From contig JAHBXS010000004.1 in assembly GCA_019636375.1 (NCBI GenBank), forward strand, positions 124,001 to 188,000: 64,000 nucleotides of DNA. Direction: 5' to 3'. The notes under the pieces are model-generated. The model saw nothing but the letters and a program-made list of their open reading frames with translations, was not told where the DNA came from and ran no database searches. Position numbers and translations under genes: made by a program. The stretch is from Pirellulaceae bacterium. Lineage in GTDB: Bacteria > Planctomycetota > Planctomycetia > Pirellulales > Pirellulaceae. Shown here piece after piece: positions 45,505 through 54,674 of this stretch. Each line of letters begins with the position of its first letter. The stretch's first letter is position 1.

Positions 45505-48500
45505 TTAGCGATTGTATTTCATATCCGCCCCAGTTTGGTAGTCACTAAGAAGGCGTTGAGCAAAAAACTCGAACATCCGCTGTGTCACATAAGGTTGATA
45601 GTCTCCAAACCCGTGACGAGTGCCCGGCAAATACAACATGTCGAACCGCTTGTTGGCCTTGATCAGGGCATCGACAAGTCGCAACGTGTTCGCTGGGTGG
45701 ACGTTGTTGTCCAGTTCACCGTGGACAAGGAACAAGTGGTGCTTGAGGTTCGCGGCAAGCTCGGCATTGGTCGGAACGCGAATTTCGAACCGCGTTTGTT
45801 GCTCGGCCTGTTGTTTTGCGTCTTGTTTGCCCTCTTTTTGTTCTTGCTCCTGTTTTGTTTCTTGGCCTTCCGTGCCGTCTTTGTTTTCGACGTTTTGGCC
45901 ATCCTGTTGTTTTTCCGAATCTTGTTGGATACCGGTTTGCTGTTGGCCTTGGCGCTCTTGCCCCTCGCGTTCGGAATCACGCCTACCGCGTTGGCGGCGC
46001 CCTTCGCGTCCCCGCTGCCCCTCTTGGATGTCGCGGCGGGCATCTTGGTTTTCTTGTTGTTGCTCTTGAACTTGTTGTTCTTGAACTTGCTGCTCTTGAA
46101 CTTGCTGCTCTTGAACTTGCTGCTCTTGAACTTTTTGTTCCTGGACCTTTTCAATCAGGTCTTGTTGTAACAGATTCCAATCGGGGGCATCGAATTGTCC
46201 CTCACGCAATCGCTCGTCAAAGTCCCAAGGGTCTTCACCGTTGTAGACTTCGAAATCGTAGAAGAAGTCTTCGGGATCAACTTGGAGATTCAGCGTGTTG
46301 GCCGAGTTTGAGGATTGCCGCGAGTCGGCAGCTTCAGCGGGGCGAGCGGTGTTTTGACCGCGCGAGTTATTCGACACAGCGACCTCGCGCATGCCGTGCC
46401 AGCGCTCGGACCAAGCATTGTTGTAGATATTGTTGTCGTGATTTCCGGCAGTGGAAAAACCGGCCTTGAAAAAGTCATTGTAGGGTGGGACCATCAACGC
46501 GGCAGCCGTCATAAAACCGCCTCCGGAATGCCCGTAGATTCCAACTCGTTCGACATCGACAAACGAATAGATTTGCCCGAGCTGTTCGATTGCGGTTTTC
46601 TTGTCGGCGAGACCGTAGTCGCGGAGATTGAAATAGCCGTAGCTGGCGTATGCCTTCGAACGTCGAGGCGTGCCGCCGCGATGCCCGACTTGTACGACGA
46701 CGAACCCGATTTGCGCGAGTTGCTGCTCGCCAGAAGTTGCGGCGAAAGTGTGCCGTGTTCCCTCTTGTTGGGGTCCTGGATACACGTAGGTGATGATTGG
46801 ATATTTTCGATTTGGATCAAAATCAAACGGCTTGTACATGTTGCCGAACAAGTCAGTCACTCCATCCGCCGCCTTGACGACAAAAGTCTCGGGCATTTGC
46901 CAGCCGGTTTGGTACAGGCGGCTTAGGTCGGTCTTTTCTAAAGGCATGACCTCAGCGCCATCCGCACGGCGCAGGACTGCTTCGGGGGCCATATCGACTC
47001 GTGAATAATTGTCGATCAAGTACTTTTTCGACGGAGATAAGATTGATGTATGATTGGCATCCCCTGGGTCGAGAAGTTTTAGATCGCCACCGTCCAGGCG
47101 AATCGAGTACAGATGCTGATAATTGAGGTTTTCGCCAGGTTCACGAGCATTACCGTAAAAGTACATGATGCGATTTTGCTCATCGACATCCAAGATTCGG
47201 GCAGCGATGTAGGGTCCGGAAGTGATCTGATTTTTGAATTGGCCGTCGCTGCCGTACAAATAGTAATGCCCCCAACCGTCTCGCTCGGACCACCAGATGA
47301 ATTCTTTCGAGTCCTTTAAAAAACGCGGAGGTTGTGGGGAAATGCTGGCTTGATCGAAGCCTTCCTCGAACATCGTTTCTACGGCACCGGTACCAAGGTG
47401 CAACGAGCAATACTCAACGTTTCGCAACAGTCGGTCGCGTCGCAAGAATTGCAATTGAGTGTGGTCGGGGCTGTAGCGGATATTGGAGTAGGATTCGTCC
47501 TTCCATTTCTTGGCCAAAGGTTGGAGTTGCTTGCTGGTTACGGAGAACCAGTACATTTCCGTCTTGCGGATGTTGTCTTCGCCGGGCATGGGATAGGGGT
47601 ACGACTCGAGCGTCGGTCGTGGTGACGCGAGTGAATTGATCACCCACAAGTCTTTCACGCCGCGAGAGTCTCGACGATTGACATAAAAGACTTGGGAGTC
47701 TTCAGACCAAACGACACTCGGTCGTGTTTTGGTTTCGTCGGTGATTTCCGAGGCCCCGGTTCCCTGTGCTCCCTGAGCCGAGCGATTCCCTTGCGTCTGT
47801 TGATTGCCACCGCGAGTCGGAATGACGCGACCGGCAAAGCTGTAGTCGGCAACGCCATCAGTTGATAATTGTACCGCCAAGTCGTCCAAGGCCGGATCGA
47901 CTTCGGGAATTGGGGGCTCTCCGGACTGGCTGGCCGGAGTGTCGGTACCGCCGTCGGTAGTTGACTGAGTGGATTGGGTTTGAGTTTTGTCAGTTTGAGT
48001 TTTGTCAGTTTGAGTTTCTTCGGTTTTGGTTTGTTCAGAAACAGTTTGGGTGGTTTTGGTTTCGTTAGTTTGGGTTTGCTGGGATTCAGTCTGAGTTTGT
48101 TCGGTCTGAGTTTGTTCAGTCTTATCCTGTTTGGAATCAGTTTGTGATTCTTCGGTTTGTTGGTTTTCAGTTTGCTCTAGCTGGCCGTTTTGATCCTGTT
48201 GAACTTTTTGGTCCAGTTCTTGGTTTTCATCGGTAGTTTCCGCTTTGGCTTCAGCTGGTGGTTGTTCACCAGGAAGTGGTTGACTTTCTTCAGGTTTCGG
48301 GGGGATGGTGACTAAATATAAGTTGTGCCCCTTGGCGAAAACGTAATGTTTTCGGTCGGGAGAGAAAACTCGATAGCCGCTCCGGTCGGTCGCTCCAGCC
48401 GCACCGCTGTCGCCTTCTCGTTCCCCGAAGCCGCGACGCTGCGTTTGTTGTCCGTCTCGTTGTTGTCCGTCTCGCTGTTGCTCTTGTTGATCCTCGCGGC

Positions 48501-49107
48501 GTTCTTGTTGGTCTTCGCGACGTTCCTGTTGTTCTTCCCGGCGCTCTTGTTGTTCCTCTCGGCGTTCCTGTTGTTCTTCACGTTGAGTCGATCGCCGTGG
48601 CGAGTTGGGCGTTCTGTTTTGGCGGGGGGCGGGGCCGAGTTTGGCGAGGGTTTCTGACTTCAGCGAATATTCGAAAAGAGTTTGTTCGACCACAAATTTT
48701 AGTTTGTCGGTGTCGTTGTCCAATTCGACTTGGGTCAACTGAAGGTTTCCGGGTTCAACAGGTTTGCGAGTTAATACCGAAAGTTGTCCCGCCAACTTCT
48801 GATGGTCAAAAAGTGGGAGCCGAGTTTCCTTGTCAGGGTTGACTCTCCAATAGCGAGTCCCTTCAGAAGTTTTATAGGAGTACCAAAATTCATCTGACTT
48901 GCCGATCCAATTCGGAGTCACCGAAGTACTGTAAACAAATTGGCGAAGGTAGGCCGAGCTGTATTGTTCCGCTTGGCGGAAATTGGGTGTAACAACCCGA
49001 TTGTCGGAACTTTGAAAACCGAGGGCGACCGGCGAAAGTAAAGAAAGTAGGAGAATGGTTAAACCGGTCAACCAAGGACGAGTGGTTTCGTTTTGTAAAT
49101 TCAACAT
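45505..49107 (-). CDS. S9 (dipeptidyl peptidase IV-like) serine peptidase with three Gln/Glu-rich insertions
   Basis: 1200 residues with a signal peptide (WLTGLTILLLSLLSPVALG). The first part is a DPP-IV-type propeller (YRVFSPDRKHYVFAKGHNLYL, WSEDSQVFYVNRRD, FIWWSERDGWGHYYLYG). The alpha/beta-hydrolase domain has nucleophile Ser at about 859 in GIYGHSGGGFMTA, Asp at about 1130 in HGELDNNVHPANT and His at about 1165 in GTRHGFGDY. Low-complexity tracts interrupt it at about residues 169-226 (REEQQER repeats), 272-382 (Gln/Thr/Glu) and 986-1100 (VQEQQ repeats, then Arg/Gln/Glu). The last lies between Ser and Asp inside the catalytic domain. It likely acts on peptides in the periplasm. All three triad residues are kept. 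Confidence 0.9.
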   Translation of the reverse strand: MLNLQNETTRPWLTGLTILLLSLLSPVALGFQSSDNRVVTPNFRQAEQYSSAYLRQFVYSTSVTPNWIGKSDEFWYSYKTSEGTRYWRVNPDKETRLPLFDHQKLAGQLSVLTRKPVEPGNLQLTQVELDNDTDKLKFVVEQTLFEYSLKSETLAKLGPAPRQNRTPNSPRRSTQREEQQERREEQQERREEQQERREDQQERREDQQEQQRDGQQRDGQQTQRRGFGEREGDSGAAGATDRSGYRVFSPDRKHYVFAKGHNLYLVTIPPKPEESQPLPGEQPPAEAKAETTDENQELDQKVQQDQNGQLEQTENQQTEESQTDSKQDKTEQTQTEQTQTESQQTQTNETKTTQTVSEQTKTEETQTDKTQTDKTQTQSTQSTTDGGTDTPASQSGEPPIPEVDPALDDLAVQLSTDGVADYSFAGRVIPTRGGNQQTQGNRSAQGAQGTGASEITDETKTRPSVVWSEDSQVFYVNRRDSRGVKDLWVINSLASPRPTLESYPYPMPGEDNIRKTEMYWFSVTSKQLQPLAKKWKDESYSNIRYSPDHTQLQFLRRDRLLRNVEYCSLHLGTGAVETMFEEGFDQASISPQPPRFLKDSKEFIWWSERDGWGHYYLYGSDGQFKNQITSGPYIAARILDVDEQNRIMYFYGNAREPGENLNYQHLYSIRLDGGDLKLLDPGDANHTSILSPSKKYLIDNYSRVDMAPEAVLRRADGAEVMPLEKTDLSRLYQTGWQMPETFVVKAADGVTDLFGNMYKPFDFDPNRKYPIITYVYPGPQQEGTRHTFAATSGEQQLAQIGFVVVQVGHRGGTPRRSKAYASYGYFNLRDYGLADKKTAIEQLGQIYSFVDVERVGIYGHSGGGFMTAAALMVPPYNDFFKAGFSTAGNHDNNIYNNAWSERWHGMREVAVSNNSRGQNTARPAEAADSRQSSNSANTLNLQVDPEDFFYDFEVYNGEDPWDFDERLREGQFDAPDWNLLQQDLIEKVQEQKVQEQQVQEQQVQEQQVQEQQVQEQQQENQDARRDIQEGQRGREGRRQRGRRDSEREGQERQGQQQTGIQQDSEKQQDGQNVENKDGTEGQETKQEQEQKEGKQDAKQQAEQQTRFEIRVPTNAELAANLKHHLFLVHGELDNNVHPANTLRLVDALIKANKRFDMLYLPGTRHGFGDYQPYVTQRMFEFFAQRLLSDYQTGADMKYNR

Positions 49108-49425
49108 CGGGGTGCCTCAACAATCAGGTTACTCAACTCAAAACTTTAGCTCCCGCCGCGTCTTTAAAACGACTGGAGCCCCCACATAAAACTCCCTTTA
49201 GCCTATCTGGTAAGAAAGCGTTTGGCAATTAAATGAGGGCCAAAAATCGACTTTAAAGGGCCATAGTGGGTTTGGTTATGCCCCTTAAAACGCGAATGAT
49301 CGAATACCGACACGTTAAAAAATCGTAACCGCTCACGGAATCTATTTGGGTCCGGAGGGTGTGGAAGTGGGGTTGAGTTCAGGTTTAAGTACAAGTTGAA
49401 GTTAAAATTCAAACTTAAACCGAGA
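49108..49425. other. Intergenic region
   Basis: About 315 bases between the S9 and M20 genes, both on the minus strand. It should hold the S9 promoter at the high-coordinate side outside this gap and the M20 terminator; only the hairpin at 49382-49421 stands out. Confidence 0.35.
49382..49421 (-). terminator. Hairpin directly after the M20 peptidase gene
   Basis: GGTTTAAGT (49382-49390) pairs perfectly with ACTTAAACC (49413-49421), with an inner TTGAA/TTCAA pair. It starts five bases after the stop codon. There is no T-tract. The arms resemble the hairpin at 50727-50764 upstream of the same gene. Confidence 0.5.
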
Positions 49426-50634
49426 CTATTTTTTAGCGAGGCTGAGAAGGATCAGGGCAACAAGGCGAGCTTTTCGAATCAAACTCGGAATAAACAGAAA
49501 CTCGTTTGAGCTGTGAATCTCGCCACCTTCGGGACCAAGCGAATCGATATTGGGAAGGCCCGCTGCGGAGAATTTGTTGCCGTCGCTGGCCCCACCTGAG
49601 CCTTGCCATTTGATGGATTCACCCAAGAGGTTCCCGCAGGCCTCGATTCGTTTCATCAGTCTTTCGGTTTCATCGCAGACGATCTTGGGGGGAGAAGTGA
49701 AGTGGCCGTGGGTTTCAATTTTGATCCCATCCCATCGCGAGTTAAAGTCATCAACAAGCTGTTGCAACTCTTGTTCGACCAGAGCCTGCTGTGCAAGCGT
49801 TCGTACACGGATGTTGACGCGACCGATTGCCAAATCCGGAACAATGTTGAGCGGACCGCCTCCTGAAATGCGTCCCACATTGTAGGTGACTTCGGGGTCT
49901 CGATTCAATTCGTCGATAGCAACCATCAGTCGACTGAGCGCGGCGATTGCGTTGCGGCCTTTGGCAAACTCGCGACCGGAGTGAGCGGCCCGCCCGTAAA
50001 CGACAAATGAAAAACTTCCCGTTCCCTTGCGCCAAGAAACCAACTCGCCGCTTGGAAGTGACGGTTCGAAGAGCAAAGCCAACTCGGCCGTCGAAGCGAT
50101 TTTTTCAATATAGTCACCGGTGCCTGGCGAACCAATTTCTTCATCGGGATTGATAAAGACTTGCCAGCCCAAGTTCTGAGCGAGAGGCGACGCTTCGAAA
50201 CATCGGAGCGCGTACAGCATGACGACCAGACCACCTTTGGCGTCGATCACTCCCGGCCCGTTCAAATGGTGCTCGTCGATTCGGCGACACTTCTGGAACG
50301 GATGATCGAGGCCATAGACGGTATCCATGTGGATGCACAGAATGACTTGGTGGCCTGCGTCCGGACGCTTGGAAAGGTGGATTGCCGGACCAAGCGGAGT
50401 TTGCACGACACTGCCTTGGTCATTGACCGTTTCTTGAAGTGCGACCGGAACATCGTGCTGATTCCCCCCTAAAGGCCCGAACTCCGCGAGCAGTCGCTGC
50501 CTAACGGCCTCGATGCCTTGGAGATTGTAGGTTCCAGAATTTTGGTTACAGAGTCCTTCGACAAGGGACAACATTTCGTCGTCACGTCCATCCAGCCACG
50601 AAAGATGGTTAAGCAGTTCGTTCTCTAAATTCAT
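49426..50634 (-). CDS. M20-family metallopeptidase (carboxypeptidase G2-like)
   Basis: 402 residues from the ATG giving MNLENELLNHLSWLDG. A longer frame from 50796 would translate a repeat and adds 54 residues that have no family likeness. Zinc-site blocks: His/Asp in ILCIHMDTVYGLDHPF, GPGVIDAKGGLVVMLY, Glu pair in FINPDEEIGSPGTGDY, and the C-terminal His in GGEIHSSNEFLFIP. The dimerisation domain block VYGRAAHSGREFAKGRNAI is present. No signal peptide is seen, so it is probably a cytoplasmic di-zinc amino- or carboxypeptidase or deacylase; the substrate is unknown. Repeat hairpins flank it on both sides. Confidence 0.9.
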   Translation of the reverse strand: MNLENELLNHLSWLDGRDDEMLSLVEGLCNQNSGTYNLQGIEAVRQRLLAEFGPLGGNQHDVPVALQETVNDQGSVVQTPLGPAIHLSKRPDAGHQVILCIHMDTVYGLDHPFQKCRRIDEHHLNGPGVIDAKGGLVVMLYALRCFEASPLAQNLGWQVFINPDEEIGSPGTGDYIEKIASTAELALLFEPSLPSGELVSWRKGTGSFSFVVYGRAAHSGREFAKGRNAIAALSRLMVAIDELNRDPEVTYNVGRISGGGPLNIVPDLAIGRVNIRVRTLAQQALVEQELQQLVDDFNSRWDGIKIETHGHFTSPPKIVCDETERLMKRIEACGNLLGESIKWQGSGGASDGNKFSAAGLPNIDSLGPEGGEIHSSNEFLFIPSLIRKARLVALILLSLAKK

Positions 50635-51004
50635 TTTGAATGAGGGTTTGTTAAGTATTGAATCAACGATTCCCAATTTAGCGTTGGTTCGCGGAGATTT
50701 TTTAAGCGTTAAGGGTACGGGAGTGAGTTTGAGTTGAAGTTTAGGATTGAACTTAAACTCAAACCGTTGTTTAGTGACGCCTAATTCCGCGAACATTCTT
50801 CCTCATTTTGCTATCGTTTTTTGAGTCTTGGTAGGAGAGGTCGCGTTTTTTTGAAATTGAAGATACCTATCAGCCAGAAGCTATTCGGATTAGGCAATTT
50901 GACGGTGGGAAGTGCATCGAAAGTCCGCCGATGGAACCGAAATCGTCGATACTCACCGTAATATCTGCGCATTTTAACCACATTTTTTGAAGTCAGAGTC
51001 GGTA
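50635..51004. other. Divergent promoter region with an inverted repeat
   Basis: About 370 bases between the M20 gene (minus) and the secreted protein gene (plus). Both promoters should lie here. The clear structure is the inverted repeat at 50727-50764. Confidence 0.45.
50727..50764. repeat. Inverted repeat of the AACTTAAAC family
   Basis: GTTTGAGTT (50727-50735) pairs with AACTCAAAC (50756-50764), and AAGTTTA pairs imperfectly with TGAACTT inside. The vocabulary matches the hairpins at 3071 and 49382 and the hexamer array at 30000. Confidence 0.65.
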
Positions 51005-51808
51005 ATGGCCAGACAAATTACTTCGCTATTGATCTTCGTTTCCGCGATTTTTTGCGGAATTCAACTGGGTGGCAACCAGCTTGAGGCACAAGAATATCGG
51101 ACGGTGGCACGACCACAGGCGGGGAAAGCTCGTTCGTTTAGTTTGCCTGTTTTTAGCCGGGCATCGGTCAGCGACGAAAATGAAGAGGTTCGCGAACATG
51201 AGGGAGCGAAGAGCCTGGAAGCGACCACAATTTCGGGTTTGGAAGTTTTGTTCGAGGGTGGATCAAGCCGTTCGCACCTTTCATTGAACCGTGACATGCG
51301 GAACACCTCCGAGCATCGACAAGACCCTCTCGAAACGACAAGTGAAGTAGCACCGTTCGCGTTGCCACAGGAATCAATACCGCAAGACCCAGATCGTGTC
51401 GGTCCCACCATCGGCAGACGTCCCTTGAGACGTCCCCTTTCAGAAGTCAATATTGATATCCACACCGAGGGAAAACGTTTACCTGACGACAGAGCACAAA
51501 ATGCGGTGGATTTGGATGTCGTAACCTGGAACGATACGCAGGCAACCGGAATGGTTTATGGTTGGGAAGCTCCGAATATTCACTATCGCAAATTGTATTT
51601 CGAGGACGTCGCGGTGGAGAGATATGGCCAAGTTCCCCAAGGGATTTTGGCGCAGGAATTTCGTTCGGCTATCCATTGGGGTGGAACACTTTTGGCATTG
51701 CCGCTCAACATGCGGCTTGATCCGTATTACGATTGCGACACGCCGCTCGGGTTTTGCCGACCGGGTGATTGCGTTCCTCCGACATATCAGCGTTTTCTAC
51801 GACGTTAG
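51005..51808 (+). CDS. Secreted planctomycete protein of unknown function
   Basis: 267 residues from the ATG giving MARQITSLLIFVSAIFCGIQ, a signal peptide with likely cleavage near LEAQ. The middle is low in secondary structure and Arg/Glu/Pro-rich. The C-terminal 80 residues have a pattern I know from planctomycete proteins: IHYRKLYFEDVAVERYG, FRSAIHWGGTLLALPLNMRLDP and CDTPLGFCRPGDCVPP with paired Cys. Its function is not known to me. It precedes a TolC-family gene in the same direction by about 390 bases, which may hint at a shared envelope role. Confidence 0.7.
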   Translation: MARQITSLLIFVSAIFCGIQLGGNQLEAQEYRTVARPQAGKARSFSLPVFSRASVSDENEEVREHEGAKSLEATTISGLEVLFEGGSSRSHLSLNRDMRNTSEHRQDPLETTSEVAPFALPQESIPQDPDRVGPTIGRRPLRRPLSEVNIDIHTEGKRLPDDRAQNAVDLDVVTWNDTQATGMVYGWEAPNIHYRKLYFEDVAVERYGQVPQGILAQEFRSAIHWGGTLLALPLNMRLDPYYDCDTPLGFCRPGDCVPPTYQRFLRR

Positions 51809-52197
51809 AAAATTGGTAACCGTTCACTCCGTAAACGGTTGCGAAAATTGTAGGTAGTGCAGCCAATTCAGGCATTCGGCGACCGAGTGCTTGATGCTTC
51901 TCTCAAGGCGTTGCTCCTCCCGCGTTTCTGAGCGCACGTTCGCATTGGATTGCCTGTTGGTCAAAATGTTAAAGATTGCGGCCTATAACGCCTGCAACGA
52001 TTGTTCTTCGGAAGATGGATTTCCTAGTTTCGCCGTGCCGATTTTGACCGATGTTGGGGTTATTCCAGGTGAGTCTGTGTCGCTCAGGCATCTGTTTCGT
52101 GCAGCCTTCTGACCTAAGCCATAACCAACAACAGGTTTCGCCCGGCGACCTGTGAACCGATCATTCGAAAAATCGTTTAGATACAACGGAATACGAC
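51809..52197. other. Spacer upstream of the TolC-family gene
   Basis: About 390 bases with no convincing gene. A hairpin at 51818-51840 ends the previous gene; the rest probably contains the promoter of the TolC-like gene. Confidence 0.4.
51818..51840 (+). terminator. Hairpin after the secreted-protein gene
   Basis: AACCGTT pairs with AACGGTT around CACTCCGTA, ten bases after the stop codon. It belongs to the CCGTTCAC palindrome family and lacks a T-tract. Confidence 0.45.
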
Positions 52198-54144
52198 ATG
52201 TTGCATAAGCATCGCTTTGCGATCACCGTCATGATCATGGCCAGTGTTACGCTGTCGTCGCTGGGATGTCGAGTACGACCGAAGGCCCCCATCGATTCTG
52301 GGATGCCTCAATGCTCGGATACCCTTCAAAAAATCTATTATCCCAACACCGACACAGACACATACGGGGAAAATCTCGATTTGATTTCACCCGCTCCTAT
52401 GACCTTGGACAACTATCTGACCAGCGAATTTATGGACCTCAGTCTTGAGGAAGCGGTGCAGATGGCTTTGACCAACAGTCGCGTATTGCAACGACTGGGA
52501 GGGACCGTAGTGAACGCCCCGCAAGCTGTTCAAACCACCTTCGATCCTGCTCTATTCGAGACTAACCCTCAACTGGGTGTGGAGGCGGCCTTGAGTGCCT
52601 TCGACGCCCAAGTCGCGAGCAGCTTATTTTTTAATCATGCGGAGCGGAAGTTCAATAACAACTTCCAGGCCCTGTTTTCGACCAACCGATCCGACACCGC
52701 AAATTTCAATTTTGAATTGTCGAAACAAACGGCAGTAGGCACTCGATTCGCAATACGAAACAACACGGACTACATTAACAACCACATCGATCCAGGAATC
52801 CTACCGTTGACTCCCTTCCGGTTCAACAGCGTGTACAATACCGTCAATCAGTTCGAGGTTCGCCAGCCGTTGCTGCGGGGTGCCGGAGCTTCGGTCAATC
52901 GTATCGCCGGCCCTAATGCATTTCCGGGTCAATATAACGGCGTGATGATCGCTCGTATCCGCGGCGACATTACGATCGCAGATTTCGAAGCGGCCGTGAT
53001 CAATTTGGTCCGCGATGTCGAACGGAACTATTGGGAGCTATTGTTTTCCTATCGCGATTTGCACGCCAAGATCGCAGCACGCAACGCAGCACGGGAGACT
53101 TGGGAGAACCGCCAAATTCGATTTGAGCAAGGGTTGGGACGCCCAGACGAAGAAGCTCAGGCACGCCAACAATTCTATTCCTTTGAGGCTCAAGTACAGA
53201 ATTCCTTGGTTGGATTTGCCGGAGGAATTGGCTTGCCGCAAGCTGGTGTTTTGGGGTCCGAGAGAAATTTACGACGGTTGCTAGGGTTGCCCGTGAACGA
53301 CGGCAAACTTCTCCGCCCGAGCACCGAGCCCACCGTAGCGCCGGTCGTCTTCGACTGGAATTATGCTCAACAGCAGACTTTGGAGCGGCGGGTTGAACTT
53401 CGTCGTCAAAAATGGATTGTTAAACAACGTGAACTCGAACTATTAGCTGCTCGTCAACTCAATATCTGGCGACTTGATGCAGTCGGCCAATATGGCTTTC
53501 GCGGTTTTGGTGACAATTTGTTCGGGAGTCGCAGCCGACCTGAAGGGAGTGCGGTTGCAGACATGTTTACCGGCGAGTTGGATGACTGGGCCGTCGGATT
53601 TGAACTTCAGGGTCCGCTGGGAATGCGGCAGGGACACCTTGCGATCCGCAACGCCGAGTTGCAGCTCGTAAGGGAGAAGGCCGTTCTTCGCGAACAACAA
53701 CGACAAATCCTGCATGATCTCGGGGGTGCCTATGTCGAAATTGATCGCGCTCTAGCCAACATTCGCGCCTCTTACAATTCTCTGGTCGCGGCCAATGAGG
53801 AACTTGAGCCAAAACGCCTGCGGGTGGAAGAGGGCAAGGACCAAGTGTTCTTCCTGCTTGATGCTCAATTGCGATCCGCAAACTCGGAAAGCGGCTTTTA
53901 TCGCTCCGTGATCGACTACAACCAGGCGATGTTGAATTTCATGTTCACCGAAGGCTCACTCCTGGCTCGCTACAATATCTACTTGGATGAAGGCGGTTGG
54001 GAAGATTCACTGGAAACCATCGCGCGGGCTAAAGCGTCCCATTATGAGCAAAATAGCCGCGGTGCCGTGGATACCGTAGACATGCACCCGGTGACGACTG
54101 GCCCAATCGACCAATCGGGTGGAAGCAGTGCCGCCAACCGATAA
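52198..54144 (+). CDS. TolC-family outer-membrane channel lipoprotein
   Basis: 648 residues with a lipoprotein signal (FAITVMIMASVTLSSLGC). Two repeats of long amphipathic helices with a strand pair each are visible: LEEAVQMALTNSRVLQRLG, FNFELSKQTAVGTRFAIRNN, LVRDVERNYWELLFSYRDLH, AARETWENRQIRFEQGLG, then RRVELRRQKWIVKQRELEL, GPLGMRQGHLAIRNAELQL and LDAQLRSANSESGFYRSVID. TolC proteins form trimeric channels across the periplasm and outer membrane for export by RND, MFP-ABC or type I systems. It is longer than the E. coli protein by about 150 residues. No inner-membrane partner is in the window. Confidence 0.9.
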   Translation: MLHKHRFAITVMIMASVTLSSLGCRVRPKAPIDSGMPQCSDTLQKIYYPNTDTDTYGENLDLISPAPMTLDNYLTSEFMDLSLEEAVQMALTNSRVLQRLGGTVVNAPQAVQTTFDPALFETNPQLGVEAALSAFDAQVASSLFFNHAERKFNNNFQALFSTNRSDTANFNFELSKQTAVGTRFAIRNNTDYINNHIDPGILPLTPFRFNSVYNTVNQFEVRQPLLRGAGASVNRIAGPNAFPGQYNGVMIARIRGDITIADFEAAVINLVRDVERNYWELLFSYRDLHAKIAARNAARETWENRQIRFEQGLGRPDEEAQARQQFYSFEAQVQNSLVGFAGGIGLPQAGVLGSERNLRRLLGLPVNDGKLLRPSTEPTVAPVVFDWNYAQQQTLERRVELRRQKWIVKQRELELLAARQLNIWRLDAVGQYGFRGFGDNLFGSRSRPEGSAVADMFTGELDDWAVGFELQGPLGMRQGHLAIRNAELQLVREKAVLREQQRQILHDLGGAYVEIDRALANIRASYNSLVAANEELEPKRLRVEEGKDQVFFLLDAQLRSANSESGFYRSVIDYNQAMLNFMFTEGSLLARYNIYLDEGGWEDSLETIARAKASHYEQNSRGAVDTVDMHPVTTGPIDQSGGSSAANR

Positions 54145-54417
54145 CTTTTATCCCGAAGTTGTCGGTCAAATTCTCAAAGACTGAGGCTTTTAGGCAAGCT
54201 AACCATCATTTCCAGCACTTGTCCAAAAGGTGTGTTTTTTTGGAAACGGGCGAGCCGATGACCGTTGAGTTCCGTTTTGGGTTCAAGTCGGAAACACTGC
54301 GGATTGGCTGATATTGCAGGCTCAAGTGTTTTTTTCTGGAGTTCGCGAACACCATTTGACAGTTTTCTGTCTTTCCCTAAAATGGAGCCTTCCTTCGGGA
54401 TGGCCGAATACAGATTC

Positions 54418-54491
54418 GGGCGTGTAGCTCAGTTGGTTAGAGCGCGTCGCTGATAACGACGAGGTCCCAGATTCGAATTCTGGCACGCCCA
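54418..54491 (+). tRNA. tRNA-Ile (GAT)
   Basis: A 74-base cloverleaf: acceptor GGGCGTG with CACGCCC, D-arm AGCTCAGTTGGTTAGAGC, anticodon loop CTGATAACG with GAT, T-arm with GATTCGAATTC, and discriminator A. CCA is not encoded. Confidence 0.97.
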
Positions 54492-54560
54492 TTTTGTCGG
54501 AAATTGCGGATATTTCTTACCTGATTATTGCAGGGGAATTTTCGCCAAACCGTTTTTCGA

Positions 54561-54633
54561 GGGGACGTAGCTCAATTGGGAGAGCACCTGCTTTGCAAGC
54601 AGGGGGTTGTCGGTTCGATCCCGATCGTCTCCA
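54561..54633 (+). tRNA. tRNA-Ala (TGC)
   Basis: A 73-base cloverleaf: acceptor GGGGACG with CGTCTCC, D-arm AGCTCAATTGGGAGAGC, anticodon loop CTTTGCAAG with TGC, T-arm with GGTTCGATCCC, discriminator A. It follows tRNA-Ile by 69 bases, so both are likely cotranscribed. Confidence 0.97.
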
Positions 54634-54674
54634 TTTTTCTTTGATTCCGCAATTGTTCGGAAAGATACCGCTCT

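Noticed and set aside
45397..46170. Long hydrophobic plus frame (257 codons)
   Set aside because: It is the antisense of the Gln/Glu-rich tract of the S9 peptidase; Leu/Phe richness follows from CTG/TTG repeats.
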